IMG/VR virus record: IMGVR_UViG_3300028569_000020
Coordinates: 1 to 64,000 of that record
DNA length: 64,000 bases
Source of the DNA: a virus
Strand: one strand, 5' to 3'
Part shown: positions 4,475 through 12,300 of the stretch, piece after piece
Numbering within the stretch: position 1 is the first letter of the stretch
Layout: every line of letters begins with the position of its first letter
Notes under the pieces: model-generated
The model's database searches: none
Seen by the model: only the letters and a program-made list of their open reading frames with translations
What the model was told of the DNA's origin: nothing
Made by a program: the position numbers and the translations under genes

Positions 4475-4538
4475 CCCCTACGGGGGCCCCCTCGGGGGTA
4501 TGCTACAATTAAACAGTAATCAACCAACCTCAGACCTA
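4475..4538 (+). promoter_or_regulatory. Last cassette module
   Basis: G/C-rich inverted repeats (ccctacgggggccccctcggggg) precede TATGCTACAATTAAAC with TACAAT at 4504-4509. The leader (agtaatcaaccaacctcagaccta) has no Shine-Dalgarno sequence. Confidence 0.55.
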
Positions 4539-4745
4539 ATGACCAACCTGCCAATCTCCCCATGCTCAGACCTTGCCACCAGAGAACTCAAGTGGTTGTG
4601 GCAATCTGATCAGTTGAAGAATTACGCTTCCCGCCCCTCTATGTTTATTCACTGGGGTGTGCCTGCCTACATCATCGCCGCCCAGTGTGCTGAGGTTCAC
4701 GCTGATGAGGTGGCACCCTGCCCTATCAGTGGGTGGCGTTACTGA
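4539..4745 (+). CDS. Cassette gene 13: hypothetical protein, 68 aa
   Basis: The ORF runs from ATG (4539) to TGA (4743-4745). The product contains LATRELKWLWQSDQLKNYAS, a partly hydrophobic segment (FIHWGVPAYIIAAQCAEVHADEV) and three Cys and two His residues (C9, C50, C61; H38, H54) without a standard metal-binding spacing. It is the last member of the array. A UUCG-capped hairpin follows, after which base composition drops sharply to A+T-rich. Family not recognised. Confidence 0.6.
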   Translation: MTNLPISPCSDLATRELKWLWQSDQLKNYASRPSMFIHWGVPAYIIAAQCAEVHADEVAPCPISGWRY

Positions 4746-4762
4746 GGGCGCCGCGACGGTCG

Positions 4763-4778
4763 CTGCCCTTCGGGGCAG
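4763..4778 (+). other. UUCG-tetraloop hairpin closing the array
   Basis: CTGCCC (4763-4768), loop TTCG, GGGCAG (4773-4778): the C(UUCG)G cap is exceptionally stable in RNA. TTGACTGTATATTATAACG follows immediately, without a T-tract, so it could be a processing or stabilising structure, or a weak terminator. Confidence 0.65.
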
Positions 4779-4805
4779 TTGACTGTATATTATAACGATA
4801 TCGTG

Positions 4806-4979
4806 ATGGTGCCGAGCGCCGAGCGAAAAGTCGTGGGTCCCTCCAACCTACAAACCTTTGAAAACGCTCAAGTGATTTCGAATACATATAAAAAAATTTC
4901 CGCCAGAAAAAACAGACAAAAAAACCTGAATGAAATAGATAGATATATAAGTTACCTCGCAGGTATTCTAAGTGAATAA
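4806..4979 (+). CDS. Hypothetical protein, 57 aa
   Basis: I chose ATG 4806; in-frame TTG 4779 and GTG 4803 are alternatives, but 4779 overlaps the hairpin. The stop is 4977-4979. The product is basic (KKISARKNRQKN) with a helical C-terminus. It straddles the composition boundary: its first codons are G+C-rich and the rest A+T-rich. It overlaps the next ORF by 8 bases. Family not recognised. Confidence 0.45.
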   Translation: MVPSAERKVVGPSNLQTFENAQVISNTYKKISARKNRQKNLNEIDRYISYLAGILSE

Positions 4980-5226
4980 AGAAGAATTATATAATATTGC
5001 TGATCAGGTAGGATTTACTGAATACTTGCTAGTAGCTCAAGAATTTGAAAGAGTAGAGTGCGAAAAAATTTGCAAATCATTTGCTATGAATGAGAAGCGA
5101 ATCGAGGTTGCTGCTGCATTAAATAGAGCAGCAGATTTAATTCGTTTACGTAGCGAGTTTGGAAACATCAATTTACCAGAAAGAAATACACCAAAAGATT
5201 TTATAACTTATATTGAGGATAAGTAG
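4972..5226 (+). CDS. Hypothetical helical protein, 84 aa
   Basis: The start is GTG at 4972, overlapping the preceding stop by 8 bases, so translation is probably coupled; no ATG is available in frame near the beginning. The protein is predicted to be helical with alternating charged residues (EFERVECEKICKSFAMNEKR) and an Ala/Leu/Arg-rich middle (AAALNRAADLIRLRSEF). It belongs to the A+T-rich small-gene block between the cassette array and the baseplate operon. Family not recognised. Confidence 0.6.
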   Translation: MNKEELYNIADQVGFTEYLLVAQEFERVECEKICKSFAMNEKRIEVAAALNRAADLIRLRSEFGNINLPERNTPKDFITYIEDK

Positions 5227-5227
5227 A

Positions 5228-5554
5228 ATGAATAGTTACATTTTAAGAGCAGACAATCCTTCTAAACTATCGAATACCCTTTATGTGTATTACACTGGTG
5301 ATGGATGGGATACAAGTATGGAAAAAGTGATTTATTATTTTAAAAGAGAGGATGCTGAGGAGGCATTAAATTTAGTAAATAGTATTGCATTAAACATCAC
5401 CGTTGAAGAGGTCACTAAAGACGGTCCAAAGGTTGATGCAGTAGATGGTGATGATGATGGTTTGGTTGAGGACGGCACAGTATTTGAGCGCCCGATTGAA
5501 GTAAAAACAGTAAAGAAGAGAGCATATACTAAAAAGAAAGATATTAATAAATAA
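5228..5554 (+). CDS. Hypothetical protein, 108 aa
   Basis: The first in-frame ATG is at 5228, two bases after the upstream stop. The N-terminal half is beta-rich with YILRADNPSK and YYTGDGWD, followed by a helix (EDAEEALNLVNS). The C-terminal third is acidic (DAVDGDDDGLVEDG), and the protein ends in a Lys-rich tail (VKKRAYTKKKDINK). The layout, a compact domain with a charged tail, is common in small phage regulators, but no family is recognised. Confidence 0.65.
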   Translation: MNSYILRADNPSKLSNTLYVYYTGDGWDTSMEKVIYYFKREDAEEALNLVNSIALNITVEEVTKDGPKVDAVDGDDDGLVEDGTVFERPIEVKTVKKRAYTKKKDINK

Positions 5555-5570
5555 TTCAAAAATCACCATT

Positions 5571-5729
5571 ATGAAATACGTTACCACAATTGAATATGAC
5601 GATGGAAATGACGAGTATATGTTACCGATACCTGAAGAGCTGTTAACAGCTTTAGGATGGGTTGAGGGTGATAATTTAAAATGGGAGTATGCAGACGATT
5701 CTATTTTGCTGAGTAAAACAAATGACTGA
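5571..5729 (+). CDS. AbrB/MazE-like small protein, 52 aa
   Basis: The ORF runs from ATG (5571) to TGA (5727-5729). The segment LPIPEELLTALGWVEGDNL, followed by alternating hydrophobic and charged residues (KWEYADDSILLSK), matches the swapped-hairpin AbrB/SpoVT/MazE pattern: P-[IL]-P-x-E-[IL]-[LC]-x-x-L-G-[WL]-x-x-G-D. Such proteins bind DNA as dimers or act as antitoxins; single-domain phage copies are usually of unknown target. It overlaps the next gene by 8 bases. No toxin gene is evident beside it. Confidence 0.65.
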   Translation: MKYVTTIEYDDGNDEYMLPIPEELLTALGWVEGDNLKWEYADDSILLSKTND

Positions 5730-6042
5730 ATTCGGATATAAGATTGTTGATAAAAATGGAAATATAGTAGAAGATAAGACGTTTGAAGATTTTGATTCAG
5801 TAGCAGACTATATGTTAGATGCAGCTGACAAGTGGTATTCTGGGTTACAGGATCCTAGTGATGTTATGAGTTTACAAAGAAGAGAAAATGGCACTGTAGT
5901 TTTTGAAGACACTAATAGTTTTGGAATTGAAAATGATGCACTTAGAAACCACGGATCAGAAGATACAGAAGTTGTTGATGTTACTGCAACAACAGGAGAA
6001 TCGGATTCAGTATTTGGAGAAACGTATAGCGAAGATTCCTGA
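5722..6042 (+). CDS. Acidic hypothetical protein, 106 aa
   Basis: The ATG at 5722 overlaps the AbrB-like gene by 8 bases. The N-terminus has alternating strand and turn (FGYKIVDKNGNIVEDKTFED) and a helix (SVADYMLDAADKWYSGL). The C-terminal third is low-complexity and acidic, and that part overlaps a second ORF in another frame that has clear coiled-coil character, so the tail composition may be constrained by the overlap. Family not recognised. Confidence 0.6.
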   Translation: MTEFGYKIVDKNGNIVEDKTFEDFDSVADYMLDAADKWYSGLQDPSDVMSLQRRENGTVVFEDTNSFGIENDALRNHGSEDTEVVDVTATTGESDSVFGETYSEDS

Positions 6043-6193
6043 TCCGTTTTCAATTAGTTATAGACCACCTGGTGAAAACTATAAGAGTCTTCCCGATGCG
6101 TTAGATGCAGTATGCAATCGACTAAATAATTTGGAAGAAAAGACAAGAGAAGCGAAAGTATGCCACCAGCGTCTAGAATGCAAGACAAAGTAG
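5936..6193 (+). CDS. Short coiled-coil protein overlapping its neighbours, 85 aa
   Basis: The frame is open from upstream; ATG 5936 (or 5933, or 5903) is the likely start, with GGA a few bases before. The N-terminal half is a heptad-type coiled coil (TTDQKIQKLLMLLQQQENRI and the following YLEKRI), and the C-terminal half (PDALDAVCNRLNNLEEK) is again helical. It overlaps the preceding gene by about 107 bases and the PAAR gene by 34 bases. Its position directly before the PAAR protein suggests a tail or baseplate role; T4 has small genes at the corresponding place (5.1-5.3). The start is uncertain. Confidence 0.55.
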   Translation: MHLETTDQKIQKLLMLLQQQENRIQYLEKRIAKIPDPFSISYRPPGENYKSLPDALDAVCNRLNNLEEKTREAKVCHQRLECKTK

Positions 6194-6471
6194 CTACTGG
6201 GCATGGGTGTGATGTTACAACAACCATCCTTGAAGGGTCTCCTAACGTCATTATAGAAGGTCTTGGCGCTGCATATCAAGGTGCTGCATTAACACCTCAT
6301 ACTATTACAAATCCAGCGCCATTACCAGCGCCACCGTGTATACCACACACAGCAAAAGTTAATGTTGGTAGTAGCACAGTAAAGGTAAATGGAAAAGCTT
6401 TAGCACGAGTTGGTGATTCTGCAGATGCTGGTAGCATTATAGCTGGCGCAAAGAAAGTATTAGCAAAATGA
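6160..6471 (+). CDS. PAAR-domain spike-tip protein (T4 gp5.4-like), 103 aa
   Basis: PAAR proteins form the sharp cone that caps the central spike of contractile tails (T4 gp5.4) and bind one metal ion at the tip. The sequence starts MPPASRMQDKVATGHGCD and contains the short glycine-separated strands usual for the family, such as NVIIEGLGAAYQG and KVNVGSSTVKVNGKALARVGD. His and Cys residues that could hold the metal are present (H15, C17, H47, C60, H63). The gene lies two small genes before gp25/gp6, comparable to the 5.4 position upstream of gene 6 in T4. Its stop overlaps the next start (ATGA). Confidence 0.85.
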   Translation: MPPASRMQDKVATGHGCDVTTTILEGSPNVIIEGLGAAYQGAALTPHTITNPAPLPAPPCIPHTAKVNVGSSTVKVNGKALARVGDSADAGSIIAGAKKVLAK

Positions 6472-6854
6472 AAGAAGTAGAAATTCATATAAATGAATGG
6501 ATTGAGAAAATTTCTAAGTTGCAATCAGAATTAAATGGTTTTTCGATTTTCCCGTATGCAAAATCTGCGAAATATACTATCATTCATTGTAGAGTAGAAG
6601 ATATTATACCAGTTGAAGATTACGACGTTGTTTTTTATGTTGTTGAAGATTATCTAGATTTGCAATCTATTCAATATTGGGTAAACTTTTACAATGAATT
6701 GTATACTCAATACATATTTTTGGAAGACCATGCAGATTATGACACTTATATCAATAATATTCAAACAAACAATGGTAAGTATAATTTAATTTTAATGCAA
6801 GATTTACAGAAATTACGAAATCGGGATAGCAACCCCGTAAAAAGTTCTGTTTAA
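6468..6854 (+). CDS. Hypothetical protein, 128 aa
   Basis: The ATG at 6468 overlaps the PAAR gene stop by 4 bases. The protein is acidic and aromatic-rich (VVFYVVEDYLDLQSIQYWVN, then YTQYIFLEDHADYDTYINN), has no signal or membrane segment and ends with a basic RNRDSNPVKSSV. Its place between the spike tip and gp25 makes a baseplate or hub-assembly role possible. Family not recognised. Confidence 0.65.
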   Translation: MKEVEIHINEWIEKISKLQSELNGFSIFPYAKSAKYTIIHCRVEDIIPVEDYDVVFYVVEDYLDLQSIQYWVNFYNELYTQYIFLEDHADYDTYINNIQTNNGKYNLILMQDLQKLRNRDSNPVKSSV

Positions 6855-6872
6855 CTTTTACGAGAAAAACAG

Positions 6873-7070
6873 ATGGCAAAAAAACAGATTCCTGACAACG
6901 TACCTTCGATGATGTCTGAAGATTTTGGCACCACAGTATTAATTACTGATCCAAGGTCTGACGCTTTACTAGAAAGATCACGCAAAATGAAATATATGAA
7001 ACCTCCGAATCGTTTAGAAAAATGGTGTGGTGGCAAAGGTGGCTTCGATGATTATGCCGAGTGGTTATAA
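6873..7070 (+). CDS. Small basic hypothetical protein, 65 aa
   Basis: The ORF runs from ATG (6873) to TAA (7068-7070). It starts MAKKQIPDNVPSMMSEDFGT, includes TDPRSDALLERSRKMKYMKP and ends RLEKWCGGKGGFDDYAEWL. The well-ordered, non-repetitive sequence and the lack of overlap support a real gene. It is the last gene before the late promoter of the gp25-gp6 operon. Family not recognised. Confidence 0.6.
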   Translation: MAKKQIPDNVPSMMSEDFGTTVLITDPRSDALLERSRKMKYMKPPNRLEKWCGGKGGFDDYAEWL

Positions 7071-7093
7071 TCGCGTCTCCGTCATATATGTGT

Positions 7094-7101
7094 GATAAAT
7101 A
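7094..7101 (+). promoter_or_regulatory. T4-type late promoter (GATAAATA)
   Basis: The octamer GATAAATA differs from the T4 late consensus TATAAATA only at the first base and lies 24 bases before the gp25 start. It would be read by host polymerase carrying the phage late sigma gp55. Confidence 0.7.
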
Positions 7102-7124
7102 TAGTAGACTTATAGTGGTATTTA

Positions 7125-7523
7125 ATGTCCACATTTCAAACTTTTAAAGATATAAGTGTAGCATTTGGTGCTCACCCAAACACAAAAGATTTAGTTGTGG
7201 TTAAAAACGAAACTGCTATTAAAAACGCCTTACAAAATTTAATTTTGACAAAAAGAGGCGAAAGACCTTTTAATTCAAATTTAGGTAGTAGAGTAACTGA
7301 GTTACTTTTTGATTTACTAGATTATGGTACTGCTGCTTCTATAAGAGACGAAATTATTTTATTAGTTAATGATTATGAGCCTCGTGTAAATCTATTAGAT
7401 GTTATTGTCACACCCGATGATAGTAACAATGCTTTTGAAGTTTATATAGAATTTGAAATTATTGGTAGAGAAATTGAAGGGGCACCTACGTCAACAGAAT
7501 TTCTTTTAAAGAGAACGAGATAA
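7125..7523 (+). CDS. 25: Baseplate wedge subunit gp25, 132 aa
   Basis: gp25 is a small wedge protein that joins the gp6 ring to the tail tube and starts sheath assembly; it resembles a lysozyme-like GPW/gp25 fold. The characteristic core is visible: KNALQNLILTKRGERPFNSN (the T-x-x-G-E-R-P-[FM]-x-P/S-x-x-G motif, residues about 27-46), LGSRVTELLFDLLDY after it, then RDEIILLVNDYEPRV (the E-P-R-V motif, about residues 70-86). The length matches the T4 protein (132 aa). It is the first gene of the late operon containing gp6 and the giant wedge protein, three bases before gp6. Confidence 0.95.
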   Translation: MSTFQTFKDISVAFGAHPNTKDLVVVKNETAIKNALQNLILTKRGERPFNSNLGSRVTELLFDLLDYGTAASIRDEIILLVNDYEPRVNLLDVIVTPDDSNNAFEVYIEFEIIGREIEGAPTSTEFLLKRTR

Positions 7524-7526
7524 TCA

Positions 7527-9338
7527 ATGCCATATTCGCAGTTAAATCAATTAGATTTTAACAATATAAAAAATTCGCTCAAAGAGTATTTGAGAGCGAA
7601 TTCAGAATTTAGCGACTATGATTTTGAAGGTAGTGCTTTAAGTAACTTATTGGATATTTTAGCTTATAATACTTATTATACTGCATTCAATACAAACATG
7701 GTAGCAAACGAGATGTTTCTCGATTCTGCTACACTAAGAGATAATGTTGTTGCAATCGCCAAGCAATTAGGATATAGACCAAAATCTGCTACTGCATCAC
7801 AAGCAACGTTAAGTTTGAAACTTAATTATACTTCACCAAACAAACCAAACACTGCGATTATACGTAGAGGTAAGGCATTTACATCATTTTTTGATAATTC
7901 AGTATATCAGTATTCATTATTAGATGATGTAAGAACACCAGTTAATAATGGAGTTGCATTTTTTGAAAACGTGACCGTTTATTCTGGCACTATTGTTACT
8001 GATTACCATACAGTGCAGTCAGTATTAAGAAATCAAAAGTTTCTATTAAAAAATCAAAATATTGATACTACTACTATTAGAATAAAAATATTTAAATCTT
8101 TTCAATCTTCATCGTTTGAGTTATATGATTATGTAGAAAATATTTTAAATGTAAATCCAAATAGTAGAGTTTTCTTTCTAACCGAAATTGAAGATGAAAA
8201 TTACGAAATTAAATTTGGCGATGGCGTATTTGGAAGAAAATTACTGGATGGTGAATATATAGAAATTTCATATCTGACTACTTCAGGACCAGAAACAAAT
8301 GGCGCAAGAGTATTTTCTTTTAATGGAGTAGTAGAAGATTTAGAAACTACAAATAACAGTTTAAATGCATATAGTATCAGTCTTGGAGAAATTATTCTTA
8401 TTTCCGCTTCTTCTGGTGGGGAATATTCAGAAAATTTAGAAAGAATTAAGTTTAATGCGGCAAAAAATTACGCAACTCAAGATAGAGCAGTAACAAGTGA
8501 AGATTACAAAGCAATTGTGCGCAATTTATATCCATCTGTAGCGGATATTACAGCCTTTGGCGGTGAAGAAGATGATCCACCCGAGTATGGCGTGGTTAAA
8601 ATTGTAATCAAACCAAAATATTCTACTACGTTGTCTTCATTTACTAAAAATGATCTAGAAAAGAAGCTGAAAAAGTATTCGGTTGCTTCGGTAACTCCAA
8701 AAATTGTAGATCCTTCAATATTATATGTTGAATTAACTTCTAGAGTATTCTACGATACAAACAAAACTACATATAAACCCGATAAAATTCTTTCATCTGT
8801 TATTAAAAATATTGAAGATTATATTGTTTTGTCGGATACAGAAAAATTTGATGGTAAATTTAGATATAGTAAATTTGTCGGTGTGATTGATGATGCAGAA
8901 ACATCTATCAAATCAAACTTAACTACCATTATGTTAAGAAAAGATTTTTATCCAGCAATTAACTCTAAATTTTATTATGAAATTTGTTACAAAAATCCAT
9001 TTTTAATCGATGACTTACCTGTAATAAGTAGTAGTGGATTTATTGTAAGAGAATTTTCTCAATATACTGTTTATATTGAAGATAGACAAGGTAAAATGAT
9101 ACTTTACAGATTAGATAGTATTACAGGTGAAAAAATTGTCATGAATCCTAATCTAGGTAGTGTTGATTATGCAAAAGGTGAAATAATGATGAATAATCTG
9201 ATTATATTGAAAGGATCGTTTCCTGATGAAAAAATAGAAATTAGAGTAAAACCAGCTTTAAACGATATTGTATCTTCCAGAGAAATGTTTCTGGATGTTG
9301 ATATTACTAACAGCAAATTCACTATTATTCAAGAGTAA
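7527..9338 (+). CDS. 6: Baseplate wedge subunit gp6, 603 aa
   Basis: gp6 forms the inner ring of the baseplate; its dimers link neighbouring wedges. The N-terminus PYSQLNQLDFNNIKNSLKEY, followed by a DYDFEGSALSNLLDILAYNT stretch (residues about 29-48) and MFLDSATLRDNVVAIAKQLG, is characteristic of T4-type gp6. The middle has FGDGVFGRKLLDGEYI (about 230-245) and TSEDYKAIVRNLYPSVADI (about 322-340), the usual baseplate J-like elements. Length is close to T4 gp6 (660 aa). The gene follows gp25 by 3 bases and precedes the gp7-like gene by 4 bases. Confidence 0.94.
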   Translation: MPYSQLNQLDFNNIKNSLKEYLRANSEFSDYDFEGSALSNLLDILAYNTYYTAFNTNMVANEMFLDSATLRDNVVAIAKQLGYRPKSATASQATLSLKLNYTSPNKPNTAIIRRGKAFTSFFDNSVYQYSLLDDVRTPVNNGVAFFENVTVYSGTIVTDYHTVQSVLRNQKFLLKNQNIDTTTIRIKIFKSFQSSSFELYDYVENILNVNPNSRVFFLTEIEDENYEIKFGDGVFGRKLLDGEYIEISYLTTSGPETNGARVFSFNGVVEDLETTNNSLNAYSISLGEIILISASSGGEYSENLERIKFNAAKNYATQDRAVTSEDYKAIVRNLYPSVADITAFGGEEDDPPEYGVVKIVIKPKYSTTLSSFTKNDLEKKLKKYSVASVTPKIVDPSILYVELTSRVFYDTNKTTYKPDKILSSVIKNIEDYIVLSDTEKFDGKFRYSKFVGVIDDAETSIKSNLTTIMLRKDFYPAINSKFYYEICYKNPFLIDDLPVISSSGFIVREFSQYTVYIEDRQGKMILYRLDSITGEKIVMNPNLGSVDYAKGEIMMNNLIILKGSFPDEKIEIRVKPALNDIVSSREMFLDVDITNSKFTIIQE

Positions 9339-9342
9339 TTAG

Positions 9343-12300
9343 ATGGCAACCATTCAAAAAAGAATTTCCACACTAGTTAATCAACAACTACCCGAATTTA
9401 TTTCAGGTGAATATCCAAAATTTGCTTCGTTCTTGCAAAAATATTATGAGCAATTAGAATTAACTGGACAACCACTTGATATTATTCAAAATTTAACAAA
9501 ATATAATGATATCGATACTTATGAAAAAGATATATTATCAGAATATACTACATTAACATCAAATATTTCTGCTACTGCGTCTACAATCCAAGTAGCAGAT
9601 ACATATGCATTTCCAGAAACAAATGGATATGTAATGATTAATGATGAGATTATTTTTTATGCTTCAAAAACATCTACTTCTTTTTTAAATTGTAAAAGAA
9701 ATCTTAGTGGCACAACTAAGTTGGGCGATTTGTATAACGCTTCTGTTTATAAAACAGTAACAACACACGATCTAACTACAGGATTTCAACATCTAGTTGG
9801 CGAGCAAGCTTTTAATATTAGTAATTTGTTTTTATATGCTTTCGTAAAAAATTATGAATCTGAATATCTAGCATCTTTTCCAGAAGAATCATTAAAACCA
9901 GAAGTAGATAAAAGAACTTTAATCAAAAACATCAAACAATTCTATAGAGCAAAAGGAACAGACCAATCTATTGAATTTATTTTCAATTCTATAGTTGCAC
10001 AAGATTCTTCTGATATTCCATCAATTTATTATCCAAAAGATAATACTCTTAAGACTTCTACTTCAAATTGGATTAATAAGTATGCGTTAAAAGTAAAAAT
10101 TATTTCACAAATTGACCCAAATGACACTCCGTTACTTATTGGACAAAAGTTAATTCAAGAAGAAGATATTTACAATCCAAAAGTTAAAAATAATTTTGGA
10201 GTTATTGATAATGTGGTATTTGTTGGTAACTATGATGGAGAAAGCATATATGAAATAGTAATATCACCAAATAGTGTTGTTGGAGAATTTCAAGTTGCGC
10301 AAAAATCTTTTCTAACAAAACGACTTTTGCCTGGTGACACAAATAATAGTAGAATTAATGTATTTTCTACTACTGGTTGGAAAAATACACAAGGAAAACT
10401 TTTAATCGGTAACGAAATTTTTACATTTAAAGATAAAACAGTAAACCAATTTGAGATTGAGACAAGAGGAGGAAATGGAGATTATCCAATTAATACTCCA
10501 GTTTATAACTATGCTTCATTGAGCACTGAGGCAATTATTAACGGCGTTTCACGAAAAATTAAATTTTTAGCATTGGGTGTTTTATATAACATTAACGTTT
10601 CTTCTGGAGTGCCGTTTTCAAGTGAAGGAGATGTTGTGCAAATTGGTGATTCTGGGTTTGAGACCAGAAATCCAATAATTTACAACAAAACTTTATCTTC
10701 TGTTAGATGGAAATTGAATAATAGTGTATCTACTAGTAATATCAGTGGATTGAATAATGTATTAACCGATGTAGCAGCAATATATGAAGACGAGCAATAT
10801 TATTACATTGCTTCATCAGGATATCCTTCATATAATATTGGAAATTTTACAAATATTAGTTTAAAGGATCAAAAACACTTAAAATTAATTAAAAAGCATC
10901 CAACAAGAACAACAGAAATATACAAATCTAGCACAAGAGATGTAGGAGTATTTTTAAATGGTGTAGTTGCTTATGGATATAAAGATTATGATACAATTTA
11001 TGATTCTAATAATAATATTGTAGATAATGATATTGTTTACGGTGGAGTTGTTTCGGTTGATGTTATTAATAAAGGAAAAGGATATCTAACGCCACCATAT
11101 GTTTTAATTTCTGGTGATAAAGGAGCGATAGCAAAAGCAATTTTATCTGGTGAAGTATTAGATAGAATTGAAATTATTTCTTCTGGAGAAAAATATGAAT
11201 CAAATCCACAAATAACTATTACTTCAGGTAGAGGAGCACAGGTTAGTGCTGTGGTAACACTAGACAAAGTAACTAAGTTAGTGATTGATAATCCAGGAGA
11301 ATATTATTCTTCTCCTCCAACAATCATTATTAGTGATGCTATAAACAGAGGTAAGCTTGCTGAATATAAGGCAGTTATATCCACAGATGGAAAATTAATT
11401 GATACTATCAAAATAAGTGAAGGTAAATTTTATTCACAAGAAAATATTAAAATTTTTGTAGTTTCTGTGGGCACAGATGCAACTGCAAATGCTTTTGTAA
11501 AAAGATGGAAAATTAATAGATTTGAAAAATTGAAAAATGTATTGGATTCTAATTATGGATACTATTTCGAAAATATTGAAAAATCATTCGGTAATGGATA
11601 TGCTCATTTGGGGAGTCCAGTAGAATTAAGAAATCAATTAGGAGATACAACTTCAAATGAACATTCGCCAATTTTAGGATATGCATATGATGGAAATCCA
11701 ATCTATGGACCATATGCATATTTTAATCCTTTAGACCCATCTTCTAATATAAAACGGATGGCAACCAGCTATCGTTTAAAAACAGATAGAATTAACGGTC
11801 CAGCAATTTCGGCGTATTCTTTAGGATATTTTATAGAAGATTACAGATATCAACATAGATTTGGAGATTTGGATGATAATAACGGAAGATATTGTATAAC
11901 CCCCGATTATCCCAATGGTGTTTATGCATATTTTATTACTATAAATCAAAGCAATATTCCTGTATTCCCTTATATTATTGGAGACACTTATTATGCAATT
12001 CCAGTAGAATCAAACTATGCAAATAAAATTCAACATACGAATTTGCCTTCTAATACTAAAAGATTGAGAACTGCATTAATGCCAAAAAATGGCGTCAATG
12101 CTCAAACAATTATTGAAACTACAAAAGAAGGAAATGTAACATCATCGATAATAGAATCTTCAAATAATATTTTTTCTGTTGGATCTTCTATTATAATAGA
12201 TAATTCAAATACAGGGGGTAATGAGGTATCAGCTGAAGTTTCTTCAATAAAAGGAGAAACTATTGCATCTATAGAATCAAATCAAACTAAAGCAATTTTA

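Noticed and set aside
4216-4563. Antisense ORF of 115 codons
   Set aside because: It covers the tandem repeat, the perfect forward sigma70 promoter and cassette gene 12. No ribosome-binding site or family pattern.
1510-4780. CRISPR array or integron-like attC array
   Set aside because: The repeated modules vary, are spaced by 47-81-codon ORFs and contain promoter-like boxes. There are no uniform spacers, no cas genes, and no integrase or attC core sites.
4746-4870. Possible tRNA or structured RNA at the end of the array
   Set aside because: The G+C-rich text with a UUCG hairpin suggested RNA, but no cloverleaf, anticodon arm or T-loop (GGTTCRA) can be formed.
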